A stretch of 29,374 nt of DNA from CAYNYI01 sp964401455 (GCA_964401455.1 CAYNYI010000027.1:1-29374); one strand, 5' to 3'. Numbered from the stretch's first letter, positions 1-8,795 are shown. Notes: generated from the sequence alone by a model not told the origin. Numbers and translations: made by a program.

Positions 1-592
1 GTTTTACCCGAACCTTCACCGGGACCCCATCGTTTTTAGCAGGCTTGAACTTCCACCTCGCGATTGTCTTTCTGGCTTCCCTGTCAAAACTTTGATGCGG
101 CGACCTTACAATATCGACCGAACCAACCTTTCCTTCTTCTGTCACAACAAAAACTATCTCAAGCGTACCCTCGATGCCCATATCACGCGCCTTCCCGGGA
201 TATGAAATAGGCGGAGTAAAAACCGGTATAACATCCTCGTCGGTTTCCCCCTCTTCAAAAACGACAGCCTGAAGATCCTGGCTCTGTATAGCGGCACCTT
301 CTCCCCCGGCAACTCCGAGATCCGGGGTAAACTTAAACTTCATTGTCCTGTTGTTATCTTCTCCGGTGCTTGTTTTCACTTTTCTCGTCTTTTTCTCGAC
401 TTTTTTAGGCTCGGGCTTCTTCGGCTTATAAAACTCGGCTATAACCCTTTGCCGGTTATTCCCCTTTCCAACATCCAGGTTCATTCCGAAAAGAGCGTGC
501 AGCCCCGGAATGAGCGTAAAAAGCACCAGATTAATCAGGGCAACGCCCAGTATTACGGTAACATTAAGAGTATATTTATTCTTGACCTTCAT
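1..592 (-). CDS. tonB: TonB energy transducer (partial, 3' end beyond window)
   Basis: Reading frame on the minus strand from ATG at 592 to the window edge (197 codons, no stop). It begins with a short basic stretch and one membrane anchor (about residues 8-30, VTVILGVALINLVLFTLIPG). A short Lys/Pro/Glu linker follows (KPKKPEPKKVEKK, about residues 57-69), less Pro-rich than in enteric TonB. The C-terminal TonB fold is recognisable: PPISYPGKARDMGIEGTLEIVFVVTEEGKVGSVDIVRSPHQSFDREARKTIARWKFKPA. TonB spans the periplasm and passes the force generated by ExbB/ExbD to outer-membrane receptors. The start lies 6 nt after the exbD stop, so the two are cotranscribed. Only a few C-terminal residues are likely missing. 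Confidence 0.93.
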   Translation of the reverse strand, partial: MKVKNKYTLNVTVILGVALINLVLFTLIPGLHALFGMNLDVGKGNNRQRVIAEFYKPKKPEPKKVEKKTRKVKTSTGEDNNRTMKFKFTPDLGVAGGEGAAIQSQDLQAVVFEEGETDEDVIPVFTPPISYPGKARDMGIEGTLEIVFVVTEEGKVGSVDIVRSPHQSFDREARKTIARWKFKPAKNDGVPVKVRVK

Positions 593-598
593 ATATTT

Positions 599-1012
599 TT
601 ATTCTTCTTTATCCGCGGCTATTGAGACCTTTGAGGCTCCCGCCATAGTGCATCTGTCCATAACTTCAACGGCCCGGCTTATAACAGCTTCCTGGTCCGC
701 GATTATTACCACCGACATATCCGGCTTCTTCTTGATTTCCTGACTTATAATTATTTCGAGCTGTTTGAGACTGACCTGCCTGCCGTAAATATGTAAAGAA
801 CCTTCTCTGGTAATTCCGACCAGAGTGGTTTTTTTGCCCTGAGAAACGGCGGATTGTGCCTTGGGCTTGCTAACATCAACACCTGTCTGCCTTGTGAAAT
901 TTGTCGTTATGATGAAAAAGATCAGCAGGATGAATACCATGTCGATCAGCGGACTCATATTGACCTCTGCGTCATCCGATTCCTGCTGAATCAAACGTCT
1001 GTCTTTAAGCAT
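599..1012 (-). CDS. exbD: ExbD/TolR-family biopolymer transport protein
   Basis: A 137-residue protein, the normal size for ExbD. There is a short cytoplasmic N-terminus, then one transmembrane helix with the conserved acidic residue at its start (NMSPLIDMVFILLIFFIITTNF; D24 corresponds to the proton-pathway Asp of ExbD). The rest is a periplasmic domain of the ExbD/TolR fold. ExbD assembles with ExbB in the inner membrane and uses the proton motive force to drive TonB. The start ATG has GGAG 6 nt upstream. It sits 40 nt after exbB and 6 nt before tonB in the TonB operon. TolR is the alternative name for this fold, but the adjacent tonB and TonB-dependent receptor favour ExbD. Confidence 0.93.
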   Translation of the reverse strand: MLKDRRLIQQESDDAEVNMSPLIDMVFILLIFFIITTNFTRQTGVDVSKPKAQSAVSQGKKTTLVGITREGSLHIYGRQVSLKQLEIIISQEIKKKPDMSVVIIADQEAVISRAVEVMDRCTMAGASKVSIAADKEE

Positions 1013-1052
1013 TTTTATCTCCGTTCAATGATAACCGAATACCTGTTCTACC

Positions 1053-1673
1053 TCAGGAATATTCCTTTAATAAAAACTCTTCGTCCTTTACAAGATACGA
1101 CATAAGCCGCGTCTTCTGATTATTAAGAAAATTATGAAATAGAAGCGCCGGAAAGGCAACCGTAAGACCCGCCTGAGTAGTTAAAAGCGCAATACTGATC
1201 CCTTCGGCGGTAAAATGCGGATTACCCACTCCAAACAGAGTTATAGCCCTGAAAGTGTGTATCATGCCAATAACTGTGCCAAGAAGACCAAGAAGAGGCG
1301 CTACAGATATCCAGACAGACATCGGAGAAAAGGCACTGTTCATATATGGCTTTACGTTTACCATAAATTCTTCGATGGCCCGCTTCAATAAAAACTTTCT
1401 CTTATTTTCCGGCTTTTCTCTGAGTTCTTTAATTTTACGCATCATTATATCATATTCCTCGCCGCCTTTATCCCAGACATAATCCTCGTCCGAGACAGGA
1501 AGAAAGCTCCCGCTGCCTAGGTTTTTCAAAAAGGTTATTCTGGCCCTTGAAAAACTCTTAAGCTGGAAATATTTCCGAAGCCCCATTACCCATACTACCA
1601 GGGAGACCGCAAGTATGCACCACATAATGAAGCCGCCCTTTAAAAAAGAATCCAGAAATAGACGAATTATCAA
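1053..1673 (-). CDS. exbB: ExbB-type proton channel subunit (MotA/TolQ/ExbB family)
   Basis: A 206-residue protein with the three-helix ExbB layout: TM1 near the N-terminus (GGFIMWCILAVSLVVWVMGL), a cytoplasmic loop, then TM2 (SVWISVAPLLGLLGTVIGMIHTF) and TM3 (ISIALLTTQAGLTVAFPALLFHNFL) with the family signature APLLGLLGTVIGM. I chose TTG at 1673 as the start. It has GGAGGAG about 8 nt upstream, lying over the stop codon of the preceding gene, whereas a longer frame to 1736 would run far into that gene. The next ATG (inside GGFIMW) would cut into TM1. It is the short, standard ExbB next to the long TtpC-type paralogue upstream, the same pairing as in the Vibrio TonB2 system. Confidence 0.9.
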   Translation of the reverse strand: MIIRLFLDSFLKGGFIMWCILAVSLVVWVMGLRKYFQLKSFSRARITFLKNLGSGSFLPVSDEDYVWDKGGEEYDIMMRKIKELREKPENKRKFLLKRAIEEFMVNVKPYMNSAFSPMSVWISVAPLLGLLGTVIGMIHTFRAITLFGVGNPHFTAEGISIALLTTQAGLTVAFPALLFHNFLNNQKTRLMSYLVKDEEFLLKEYS

Positions 1674-1677
1674 AATA

Positions 1678-3141
1678 CTACTCCTCCGGCCAGAGTCTGT
1701 TAAGGACCTTAACCGCGTGCTTTTCCATCTCGGCAAGTATATTGTCGCGTTTATTCTTCAAATAGTTATGAATAAGAAGAATCGGGATAGCCACAGCGAG
1801 ACCTGTCTGGGTAGTAATAAGAGCCTCCGAAATACCTCCGGCCATGATTTTTGGATCGCCCGTGCCGTAATGGGTTATGACCTCAAAAAGATTTATCATG
1901 CCTGTAACAGTGCCGAGAAGACCCAGCAGGGGAGCCGCTCCCGCTATTACCGCGAGAGTGCTTAAATACTTGTTAAGCAGGGGAAGCTCATCAACCAGTA
2001 TCTCATTAACGGCTTCCTCGGCTTTTTCTCTCTTCCATTTGGAATGTTTCAGGCATGTTTCTACAATTCTCGCCACAACTGAATCAATTTTACTGACCTT
2101 CTGCTCGGCAGCACCGAGATTTCCCTCACCCAGGTCTTTTTCAACCTCATTATAAATATTCACATTTGATTTATGCTTTTTCCTGAATTGCAAAAATTTC
2201 ATTATTATAAGCACCAGCGCCCAGAGCGGGAGAAACAACAGCGGAACCATTACGGGTCCGCCGGATTTCACAAAACCTTTAAATTTAGAAAATATGCCTA
2301 TTTTCTTGCCTGAGAGAAGGATCTTTGTCTGATCATTCTGAAGCACATCTGTTATTACGGTGCCGGTAACCTTCTGTTTTTCTACCCATTTCGGGAAAGA
2401 GGCCTGCAGCGGCTCTTTTATCTCCGGGGTCACGACCTTTTCTATGCTGTAGCGCTCGGCTCCGAGGCGGCCTGTCTGTCGTATGTAAAAAATTTCGCTT
2501 TCGCTGTTTATTCCGTATGCGAAGACATCACCGAACCTTGCTGCCGTAATAAACTGGGCTTCATCGTAACCGGAGGGGAGTACGGTGTGTTTTCCGATAT
2601 CTATGGCTGAGCCTTTTTCATAATATTTAACCTTGTAATCGGCAAAGAGCCCCCAGGCATCGGCAACATAATAGTTTTTCCTGTACTCTCTGCGTATTTT
2701 CTCCAGATCCTGCTTACGTTTTTCCAGCTCAAGAGGAAAAACACTCTTAAAATTTTCTGATTCTTTTGAAAAGGCATCTTCGAGAGAACTTTTCACCATT
2801 TTCCAGCTGCCTTCTTTTTCCTCAAGGGCCTTTTTCTCCTCGGCGAGTTTTTTCTCTTTCGCGAGAAACTCTTCTTTTATACGCGCAAGTTCTGAGTAGG
2901 CTCTTTCCTGTTTTTCTCTCTGCCGGTCCAGGTCCTCCTTGTCCCTCTCTCTTTGTTTTATATAATCCTGCTTTTTGCTCCATCTTTCAGAGATTTCCTC
3001 CTGAAGAGAATCCCTCGCGCTCTGAAGATACGTATTAAGCTGATCAACTTCTTTTAGTTTAGCCTCATACTGCTTTTTCGATATGCCGAAACTTGACGAG
3101 ACACATAAAAGAAGAGAGATAATCAGTAAATTCTTTTTCAT
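1678..3141 (-). CDS. TtpC-like long ExbB/TolQ-family protein with periplasmic coiled-coil domain
   Basis: A 487-residue protein. Residues 1-19 form a signal peptide (MKKNLLIISLLLCVSSSFG). Residues ~20-160 are a highly charged coiled coil, and ~160-260 a globular region. A membrane helix lies at about 290-315 (VMVPLLFLPLWALVLIIMKFLQF), followed by a cytoplasmic loop and the MotA/TolQ/ExbB core with AAPLLGLLGTVTGM near 404-417 and ALITTQTGLAVAIPILL. This architecture matches TtpC, the extra component of the Vibrio TonB2 system, which is required together with ExbB2/ExbD2. The inferred role is to extend the energising complex through the periplasm toward TonB or the receptor. The start ATG overlaps the end of the DUF3450 gene by 4 nt (ATGA), and exbB follows 4 nt after its stop, so expression is clearly coupled. 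Confidence 0.88.
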   Translation of the reverse strand: MKKNLLIISLLLCVSSSFGISKKQYEAKLKEVDQLNTYLQSARDSLQEEISERWSKKQDYIKQRERDKEDLDRQREKQERAYSELARIKEEFLAKEKKLAEEKKALEEKEGSWKMVKSSLEDAFSKESENFKSVFPLELEKRKQDLEKIRREYRKNYYVADAWGLFADYKVKYYEKGSAIDIGKHTVLPSGYDEAQFITAARFGDVFAYGINSESEIFYIRQTGRLGAERYSIEKVVTPEIKEPLQASFPKWVEKQKVTGTVITDVLQNDQTKILLSGKKIGIFSKFKGFVKSGGPVMVPLLFLPLWALVLIIMKFLQFRKKHKSNVNIYNEVEKDLGEGNLGAAEQKVSKIDSVVARIVETCLKHSKWKREKAEEAVNEILVDELPLLNKYLSTLAVIAGAAPLLGLLGTVTGMINLFEVITHYGTGDPKIMAGGISEALITTQTGLAVAIPILLIHNYLKNKRDNILAEMEKHAVKVLNRLWPEE

Positions 3142-3953
3142 TTTTCCCCCTCCTCACCTTTATTGTGCGCAAAAGGCAGCGGAACAAACTCCGGGACCGA
3201 CTTTCCTTCACGTATTTTTACCGCGCTTAATATCCGGGCCGCCGTTTCAGGATCTTCGCCTGTCAGCCATTCTGGCGTACCGTCTTCCTTTATACCCTGC
3301 CATAAAGCGTATTTCTCACCCTTGGCATCGACTACCGCCTCAAAAATTGTCCCGATCCTGAGCCTGTAGGCGGTACCGGAAATCTGGGGAACCGGTGAAG
3401 ACCCCTGGACAATCTGTATATTGGAAGCGACCGTTTCCATGTCCTCGGTAATTTTCAAAATCCTGGCAAGACCTTCTATGTTATCAATTTCCTTTGCTGA
3501 AATCTCACTTTTCAGAAACTGCAGAGCCACAACAGTCTGATTGGAAACCATCGGTGGCATTTCATAAGCTTTCTTTATAAAATAATCCGCCGATTCCTGA
3601 AGTTTTCTTGAAAAACCCTCCTGGAGCATTACATATTGTTTCTGCGAAGATATTTTAGAAGCGACCAGCGCCGACAAAGAATCCACAACTCCCCGCGACT
3701 GCCCGATCTCAGACAAAATCGAATCAGTCTCGGACTTAAGTCGGTTCATCCGGCTTTTCATCCGCTTTTGATATTCATCAAAGTTAGCTTTATCCTCAGC
3801 CATATTTTCCCCGACTTCGGCCCTCTCGCCCTGAACCTGGGCGAGTTCTTTTCTGAGCCGGGAAACTTTTTTCTCGAGCTCATTGTAATCCTGGGCGCCG
3901 GCATCCAGACCGCAGAGAAAAAGGACCGCCGTGACCGCTAAAAACTTTAACAT
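3138..3953 (-). CDS. DUF3450-family periplasmic coiled-coil protein
   Basis: A 271-residue protein with an N-terminal signal peptide (MLKFLAVTAVLFLCGLDAGAQ) and a long coiled coil (about residues 24-110, heptads of E/K/R/L/V). A C-terminal globular part follows, with the pattern GTAYRLRIGTIFEAVVDAKGEKYALWQG typical of DUF3450 proteins. DUF3450 genes lie upstream of ttpC-exbB-exbD-tonB in many proteobacterial TonB2-type operons. The function is not established; a periplasmic structural partner of TtpC is a reasonable inference because both carry similar coiled coils. The start ATG has GGAGG 6 nt upstream. It begins about 50 nt after the receptor gene, with no strong terminator between, so it probably belongs to the same transcript. 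Confidence 0.85.
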   Translation of the reverse strand: MLKFLAVTAVLFLCGLDAGAQDYNELEKKVSRLRKELAQVQGERAEVGENMAEDKANFDEYQKRMKSRMNRLKSETDSILSEIGQSRGVVDSLSALVASKISSQKQYVMLQEGFSRKLQESADYFIKKAYEMPPMVSNQTVVALQFLKSEISAKEIDNIEGLARILKITEDMETVASNIQIVQGSSPVPQISGTAYRLRIGTIFEAVVDAKGEKYALWQGIKEDGTPEWLTGEDPETAARILSAVKIREGKSVPEFVPLPFAHNKGEEGEK

Positions 3954-3985
3954 ATTATCCTCCGTAACGTTCTTTTACAGAACCG

Positions 3986-4005
3986 GTTTAAATTATCATT
4001 TAAAC
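3986..4005. repeat. Perfect AT-rich inverted repeat at the end of the receptor gene
   Basis: GTTTAAAT and ATTTAAAC form an 8-bp perfect stem with a 4-nt loop, touching the receptor stop codon. There is no U-run after it on the minus strand, so it is not a convincing terminator. It may stabilise or process the mRNA between the receptor and the TonB-complex genes. A similar AT-rich element follows msrA (14193-14212). Confidence 0.5.
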
Positions 4006-6992
4006 TAAAACTTATAAGACAGCCCCGCCGAGAAAGAGGGTCTTTTGTCTTCTTCACTGATTGTGTATTCCTCATCATTATAGTAATGAACCTTTTTTTT
4101 ATCGGCCCCCAGAACATTTTTTATTTTAGCGCTGAGCTTCAAATTTTGAATTACTTCCTGCGAAAGAGTAAGATTTATGTTCGTATATGCTTTTTCCCAC
4201 ATCCAGGCTTTTTTCTCGTCTGTAAGATCTGCAAGCCTCTCACCAAAACGATTAAGATAAAGATTGACATTTGTTCCTGAAGACGTGTTGTCATAAGTAA
4301 GAAAAAGATTCAGCACATAGGGAGACTGCCCCTGAAAAGGCCGGGATTTATCACCATTGTCATACCTGCGGAAAAAATCTCCGAAGTATGGTATTTTTTC
4401 CATAAAAGAATCCGAACCTTCACGGTCTTCAGGAAAGTAATGTTCAAGTTTATCCATACGTTCATCAAGCTTTACCTCGGACGCGGACAGAGTGAGATTT
4501 CCGGAAAAAGACAAATCCTTTAAAAGAGCTATCATATCCATCTTTCTACGAAACTCAAACTCAAGCCCGTGTATTACCGCGTCATTATCGGTATTTTTAG
4601 GTTGCCGAATATCATTAAGAAGAAAATTTACTTCAATAGGCTCTTTGATTTTTTTATAGAAAACACTTGCGGAAAAAAGCCCGCCTTCCGAAAAAAACCA
4701 TTCATACCTCGCGTCAAGATTGTGTATGAGGGAACGTTTAAGATCTCTGTTTCCCATAAAAGACGGACCACCCGCATATGCTTCTGTTTTATATGAGGCT
4801 TTCTCGCGAAGTGAAGGGCGTACAAGTGTTTTTCCATACGCACATCGTATATTCATGTCCTCCCCGATTCGGCGGGTCAGGGAAACCGAAGGCAACAAGT
4901 CGCCATCGTCCATTGCGGCCAAAGTACTGTCCTTCCAATTTTCTATGATACTCGCGCCTTCCATTTCGGCTTTTTCTAAACGAAGCCCTAAAGTAGTCGC
5001 TAACACCGGAGTAATCGGCATTTCCACCATGGCAAAAGCAGAATTTACAGATAAATCTCCGGCCCACTGTGCCTGATCGTTAGAATAGTCCCGGAAAGTT
5101 ATTCCCCAGGTCGTATCTTCCAGAAGACCGAAATGCCCTTCCAGGAATTCTGCCGGAGAAATCTCGGAACTCCTGCCGAGATAAGTACTGAACTGATATT
5201 CATAATAGTTTTGACGACGTTTCCGGTTTTTAAATAAACCGGAATAACCAAGGCTTACTGTACTTGAGTCATCGCTCCACTGGTAAAAAGGAATATCAGT
5301 ACGCAGGTTAATAGTATAAGCATCTTCGTCAAGCCTTCTCCACTGATGCGATGGTTCTCCGACATTGGCCTCAAGAGAATAATTTTTATAATATCCATTA
5401 TCATCCAGATAATTAACAAAATAGGAAAAATTTCTAAAATCCGGTTCATTTTGCATACTGCTGGTATATGAACCATTCCATGAGAAAGTTACAGGATAAT
5501 ATTTATTGAACCAGACTTCGTGCCTCCCTGAAGGCTGTACGTAATTCACGGCTCTTTCGGTAAAATGGAGCTGATATGTATTAAATTCATCGGAGTCTTT
5601 ATAATAACCGTAATAACCCTTGATATGCCTCACTTCATCAACGGCGTTTCTGGTGTATATATAGTTGAGGCTCAGGAGATTATTCCGGTTAATCTCATAA
5701 GCTCCGTTTGCCATCAAGCCGAATGTAATATTGTTTTCGGAGCTGCCTATACTAAAGTCGTTTTCTATTCCCGGTATATTGACGCTCTCGTCCGAAGAGT
5801 TCCACCGTTCAAAGTAATAATCCTTATCCTTCTGATTCAGTAAAAGAGAATGACTGTTGCCATAGTTCGCTCCGATAAGAAAACCGGCTTTTGACCCGAA
5901 AAGCGGCAGAGTGTTACCTATAGAAAACGAATATGATTGATCAAGCGGAACCGTTTTATTTTCCGGAAGCATTTCCCCGCTGAAAGAGTTTACCATTTTA
6001 TCGACAAGCATCAAGGTATCCCATAATTTATCATCAGGGTCCTGATATCTCTGCATATATACAGTCCCCTTTAAGTTGTTCCCATAAACAGTCGATAGCT
6101 CATCAATATCAGTTTTGGTATATTCATCAATAATTTCCGGTTTTTCCCTTGTACCGTCATCAATACCGAGCCAGTCGAGGCTGCCGCCTTTATAAGTCAT
6201 GAAACTGTCTGAGAAAGTTGTCCCATACTGATATCCTCCGGACGTGCCGAAAGTCATGAAAAATTCCTCAGGAAACGGTTTTGTTTTTATATCAACCACC
6301 CCCCCCGCGAAACTACCTGGCAGGTCAGGAGTAAAAGTCTTGCTTGTTGTTATGTTTTCAATTATTCCCGAGGGGAAAAGATCCATGTTTACAGCCTTAC
6401 GGTTCGGGTCGGGACTCGGCAGGGCAGAACCGTTCATCCGGGTAATACTGTATCTCTCAGGCAGACCTCTTATGAGAACGTATTTACCGCCGACAACCGT
6501 AGCTCCGGTTACGCTTTTCATGGCATCCGCTGCGTTTCCCGCACCGGTTTTACTCATTTCGGCGGAACCTATGGCATCTGTAAAACTGATCGCCCGCCTG
6601 CGTTCACGCAGCAATGCGCCTCCTGACGATTGAGAGGCCCTCGCGGTAACAACCATTTTGGTCATTTCTTTCATACCTTCGGGTAAAATGCTTATATCTG
6701 TCAAAACGGTATCCAAAGAGCTGACATTAATAGCAACGGTCTTTTCTTTATAACCAATAGTAGAAACCTTCAAAACAGCCGGCCCGGGTTTTATTCCTTT
6801 CAAGAAATACCTTCCGTCAAGATCCGAAACAGCCTTTATGTCGTCTCCTTCGACAAAAATATCCGCGCCGGCAACCGGCTTACCCGTGCCGGCATCGGTA
6901 ACAGCACCCGATACTACTCCGGAATGGGCAGCAATTGCCGAAAATAAAAGAAACAGAAAACTTACAAACATAGTCCTATTTATAAAACCCAT
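4005..6992 (-). CDS. TonB-dependent outer-membrane receptor with carboxypeptidase-regulatory-like N-domain
   Basis: A 995-residue protein. Signal peptide at ~1-24; carboxypeptidase-regulatory-like beta-sandwich at ~25-105 (GAVTDAGTGKPVAGADIFVEGDD...GYKEKTVAINV). A possible TonB box follows (KMVVTARAS), then the plug (~130-240) with motifs RGLPERYSITRMNGSALPSPDP, NMDLFPSGIIENITTSKTFTPDL and GGVVDIKTKPFP. The remainder is a beta-barrel ending in the outer-membrane signature GLSYKF with terminal Phe. The plug motifs resemble the large Xanthomonas/Caulobacter-type receptor class. The substrate cannot be read from sequence. Start: ATG at 6992 with AGGAAG 6 nt upstream. The gene opens the transcript that continues into the DUF3450-TtpC-ExbB-ExbD-TonB genes and is preceded by a repeat element shared with the lipoprotein gene. 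Confidence 0.93.
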   Translation of the reverse strand: MGFINRTMFVSFLFLLFSAIAAHSGVVSGAVTDAGTGKPVAGADIFVEGDDIKAVSDLDGRYFLKGIKPGPAVLKVSTIGYKEKTVAINVSSLDTVLTDISILPEGMKEMTKMVVTARASQSSGGALLRERRRAISFTDAIGSAEMSKTGAGNAADAMKSVTGATVVGGKYVLIRGLPERYSITRMNGSALPSPDPNRKAVNMDLFPSGIIENITTSKTFTPDLPGSFAGGVVDIKTKPFPEEFFMTFGTSGGYQYGTTFSDSFMTYKGGSLDWLGIDDGTREKPEIIDEYTKTDIDELSTVYGNNLKGTVYMQRYQDPDDKLWDTLMLVDKMVNSFSGEMLPENKTVPLDQSYSFSIGNTLPLFGSKAGFLIGANYGNSHSLLLNQKDKDYYFERWNSSDESVNIPGIENDFSIGSSENNITFGLMANGAYEINRNNLLSLNYIYTRNAVDEVRHIKGYYGYYKDSDEFNTYQLHFTERAVNYVQPSGRHEVWFNKYYPVTFSWNGSYTSSMQNEPDFRNFSYFVNYLDDNGYYKNYSLEANVGEPSHQWRRLDEDAYTINLRTDIPFYQWSDDSSTVSLGYSGLFKNRKRRQNYYEYQFSTYLGRSSEISPAEFLEGHFGLLEDTTWGITFRDYSNDQAQWAGDLSVNSAFAMVEMPITPVLATTLGLRLEKAEMEGASIIENWKDSTLAAMDDGDLLPSVSLTRRIGEDMNIRCAYGKTLVRPSLREKASYKTEAYAGGPSFMGNRDLKRSLIHNLDARYEWFFSEGGLFSASVFYKKIKEPIEVNFLLNDIRQPKNTDNDAVIHGLEFEFRRKMDMIALLKDLSFSGNLTLSASEVKLDERMDKLEHYFPEDREGSDSFMEKIPYFGDFFRRYDNGDKSRPFQGQSPYVLNLFLTYDNTSSGTNVNLYLNRFGERLADLTDEKKAWMWEKAYTNINLTLSQEVIQNLKLSAKIKNVLGADKKKVHYYNDEEYTISEEDKRPSFSAGLSYKF

Positions 6993-7021
6993 ATATACTT
7001 CCTGAAAAAATATTCAACTAG

Positions 7022-7083
7022 AAAATAAAACTGGTGTATTACAAAGACGCTACACATAAAGAACAGGCGTCTTACAAAGGCGC
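7022..7083 (-). promoter_or_regulatory. Receptor promoter region with 11-bp-spaced TTTGTAA direct repeats
   Basis: Read on the minus strand, the 15-mer GCCTTTGTAAGACGC (7081-7067) is followed by a second CTTTGTAA ending at 7039. The two TTTGTAA copies are exactly 33 bp apart, and weaker half-sites (CTGTTC, GTGTA) fall near the intermediate 11-bp steps. A -10-like TATTTT (7027-7022) lies 11 nt beyond the last repeat, and the receptor ATG is at 6992. Direct repeats in 11-bp steps just upstream of a -10 are the layout of PhoB/OmpR-class activators. The same 15-mer and 33-bp spacing recur upstream of the lipoprotein gene. The identity of the regulator is an inference. Confidence 0.6.
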
Positions 7084-7092
7084 CTGGAAATT

Positions 7093-7125
7093 AAAAAGCC
7101 CCCGCATTTAATGCGGGGGCTTTTT
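7093..7125 (-). terminator. Strong rho-independent terminator after the lipoprotein gene
   Basis: Left arm GCCCCCGCAT (7098-7107), 3-nt loop, right arm ATGCGGGGGC (7111-7120), flanked by A5 and T5. The 10-bp GC-rich stem with U-tract works in either direction. It closes the lipoprotein transcript and insulates the receptor promoter just downstream. Confidence 0.92.
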
Positions 7126-7142
7126 ATATTACTCGACAAGTA

Positions 7143-8612
7143 TCAGTGAGATATTTTTACATCACCGTAGAAATCTGTAAAAATCGAGTTGTAGTAATAT
7201 CCGCCGGTCTCTTCCCTGAATTTGAATATCATGTTTCCGCTATTTCCGGAATCATGACCGCTTCCTATAAAAGTGGCATTTGCGATAGTAGGTTTAGAGT
7301 ATTCAGAAGTATTACCCCTGTTGTCGCCCGCGCATCCATCCATCTCGGCACCCCTGTCTCCGGCATCGGATGCCTGGATTACGACCCAAAACTGGCCCTT
7401 ACCCCGGAAACCTTCGTCCCAGTCGAAAGAATCATCCGAATTTCCGGTAGATACCAGATATTTGGTATTTACGGTTCCGCCGAACCATTCGAATCCATCG
7501 TCCGCATTATGGTAAACCTCTATATTTTCAATAGTGGTTCCGCTTCCTACGCCGCCCATGGTAAGACCGTTAATCTCATTACCTTCGCCTATGTTTGTTC
7601 CGCCGTAACGGAGGGAAACATACTTGATTGTTCCGGAATTGTCGCTGAGATCGCTTCCGCCATAAAGTCCGCGGTTATCATCCGGGTCGATGCCCTCTAT
7701 CTGCTCTTCTCCGGCGGCGCGGTTTGTTATGGATTTTCCCAGAACAATAAGCCCTCCCCAAAGACCACGTGTCTCCGGATTGATGTCGTCCTGATAACGG
7801 AGATCATCCTGCATCGCGGTCATTATAATGGGTTCCGAAGCTGTTCCCTGAGCGTCAATAAACCCGCCTCTGGCAACTATAAGCGCGCTCGCGCTAAGGC
7901 CTCCTCCGGCTTTGGCTTTTATTACGGTACCGGCTTCTATTGTGAGAGTAGAACCGTCTTCCACAAAAACAAAACCGTCAAGAATGTAAACCGTATCACT
8001 TGAAAGGGTCACATTGCCGGTTATGTCGTCATCGGTTATTGTCTTTTCAGGAAAAGAAGAGGCATCAACATCAGTTACTTCTCCCTCCATCATTTGATGA
8101 GTAAAAGTCCACTCCATCCAGTTTGCACTCCCGAAGGCTCCAACATAATCTACATTATCAAAGAAAGGGTCTGTAAGAGTCTTTCTGGAAGCTGTAAAAG
8201 CAAGGCTTCCGGAAGACGGAAGAAGGGAAGTTCTTGAAACGCCGGGATCCGATCCGAAAGTATTGTTTTCCTTCAGCGTTGACATTATAGAGCTCTTGTC
8301 AACATCATCGGCAACGTCAGACCACTTGATAATACTCTCAAGAGTCGTCGCGTTCCAGTCTGATTCACCGAATTTGTAGAAAAGACAGTTCTCGATAGCG
8401 AGATCGCCGCTTAAAAGGTGATCTGTTACGAGATTTCCAGCTGAACCTTTCTCGTCATCGAAATTGAGCGCCCTGGGAAGCACAGTAACCTCCCCCTGCA
8501 GGGTATCTGTCTTGGAAGCACCGTCATCATCGTCATCCTCGGCGTCAAGACATCCGGTGTAGGTAAAAGTCATCAGCATTAAAGCTGAGAGTAACAGTAA
8601 AAGCTTATACAC
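7143..8612 (-). CDS. Right-handed beta-helix outer-membrane lipoprotein, probably surface exposed
   Basis: A 489-residue protein starting at GTG (8612) with AAGGAGGAG just upstream. Residues 1-20 are a lipoprotein signal peptide with Cys21 as lipidation site (TYTGC; Tyr at -3 is unusual). An acidic run follows the Cys directly (LDAEDDDDDG), reminiscent of lipoprotein export signals of Bacteroidota that send lipoproteins to the cell surface. From about residue 195 there are beta-helix-like repeats (DGSTLTIEAGTVIKA, GLWGGLIVLGKS, GTIKYVSLRYGGT, NIEVYHNADDGFEWFGGTVNTKYLVSTGNSDDSFDWDEGF). Asp/Glu/Trp-rich loops could bind metal or polyanions. Proteins with this pattern are commonly annotated as hypothetical or T9SS-associated in the FCB group. 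The adjacent receptor with the same upstream element suggests a receptor-lipoprotein pair; the ligand is unknown. Confidence 0.85.
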   Translation of the reverse strand: MYKLLLLLSALMLMTFTYTGCLDAEDDDDDGASKTDTLQGEVTVLPRALNFDDEKGSAGNLVTDHLLSGDLAIENCLFYKFGESDWNATTLESIIKWSDVADDVDKSSIMSTLKENNTFGSDPGVSRTSLLPSSGSLAFTASRKTLTDPFFDNVDYVGAFGSANWMEWTFTHQMMEGEVTDVDASSFPEKTITDDDITGNVTLSSDTVYILDGFVFVEDGSTLTIEAGTVIKAKAGGGLSASALIVARGGFIDAQGTASEPIIMTAMQDDLRYQDDINPETRGLWGGLIVLGKSITNRAAGEEQIEGIDPDDNRGLYGGSDLSDNSGTIKYVSLRYGGTNIGEGNEINGLTMGGVGSGTTIENIEVYHNADDGFEWFGGTVNTKYLVSTGNSDDSFDWDEGFRGKGQFWVVIQASDAGDRGAEMDGCAGDNRGNTSEYSKPTIANATFIGSGHDSGNSGNMIFKFREETGGYYYNSIFTDFYGDVKISH

Positions 8613-8795
8613 AAGCTCCTCCTTAATTAAATGAGAAAAAATGGAAAATTAGTATGAATATTCTGCGGAACCGGCATTAAAAACTGCCTTTTTTAAAAAT
8701 CAAAAATGTATCGATTTCAAAGATCATCCAAGGCCGTCACCGCGGCAATACAGGAAACAAAATAACTTCACAAGATTACCCGGGGTTTTCATAAA

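Noticed and set aside
7146..8003. 285-codon plus-strand open frame opposite the lipoprotein gene
   Set aside because: It lies entirely antisense to a well-supported gene with ribosome-binding site, signal peptide and repeats; the translation has no family features.
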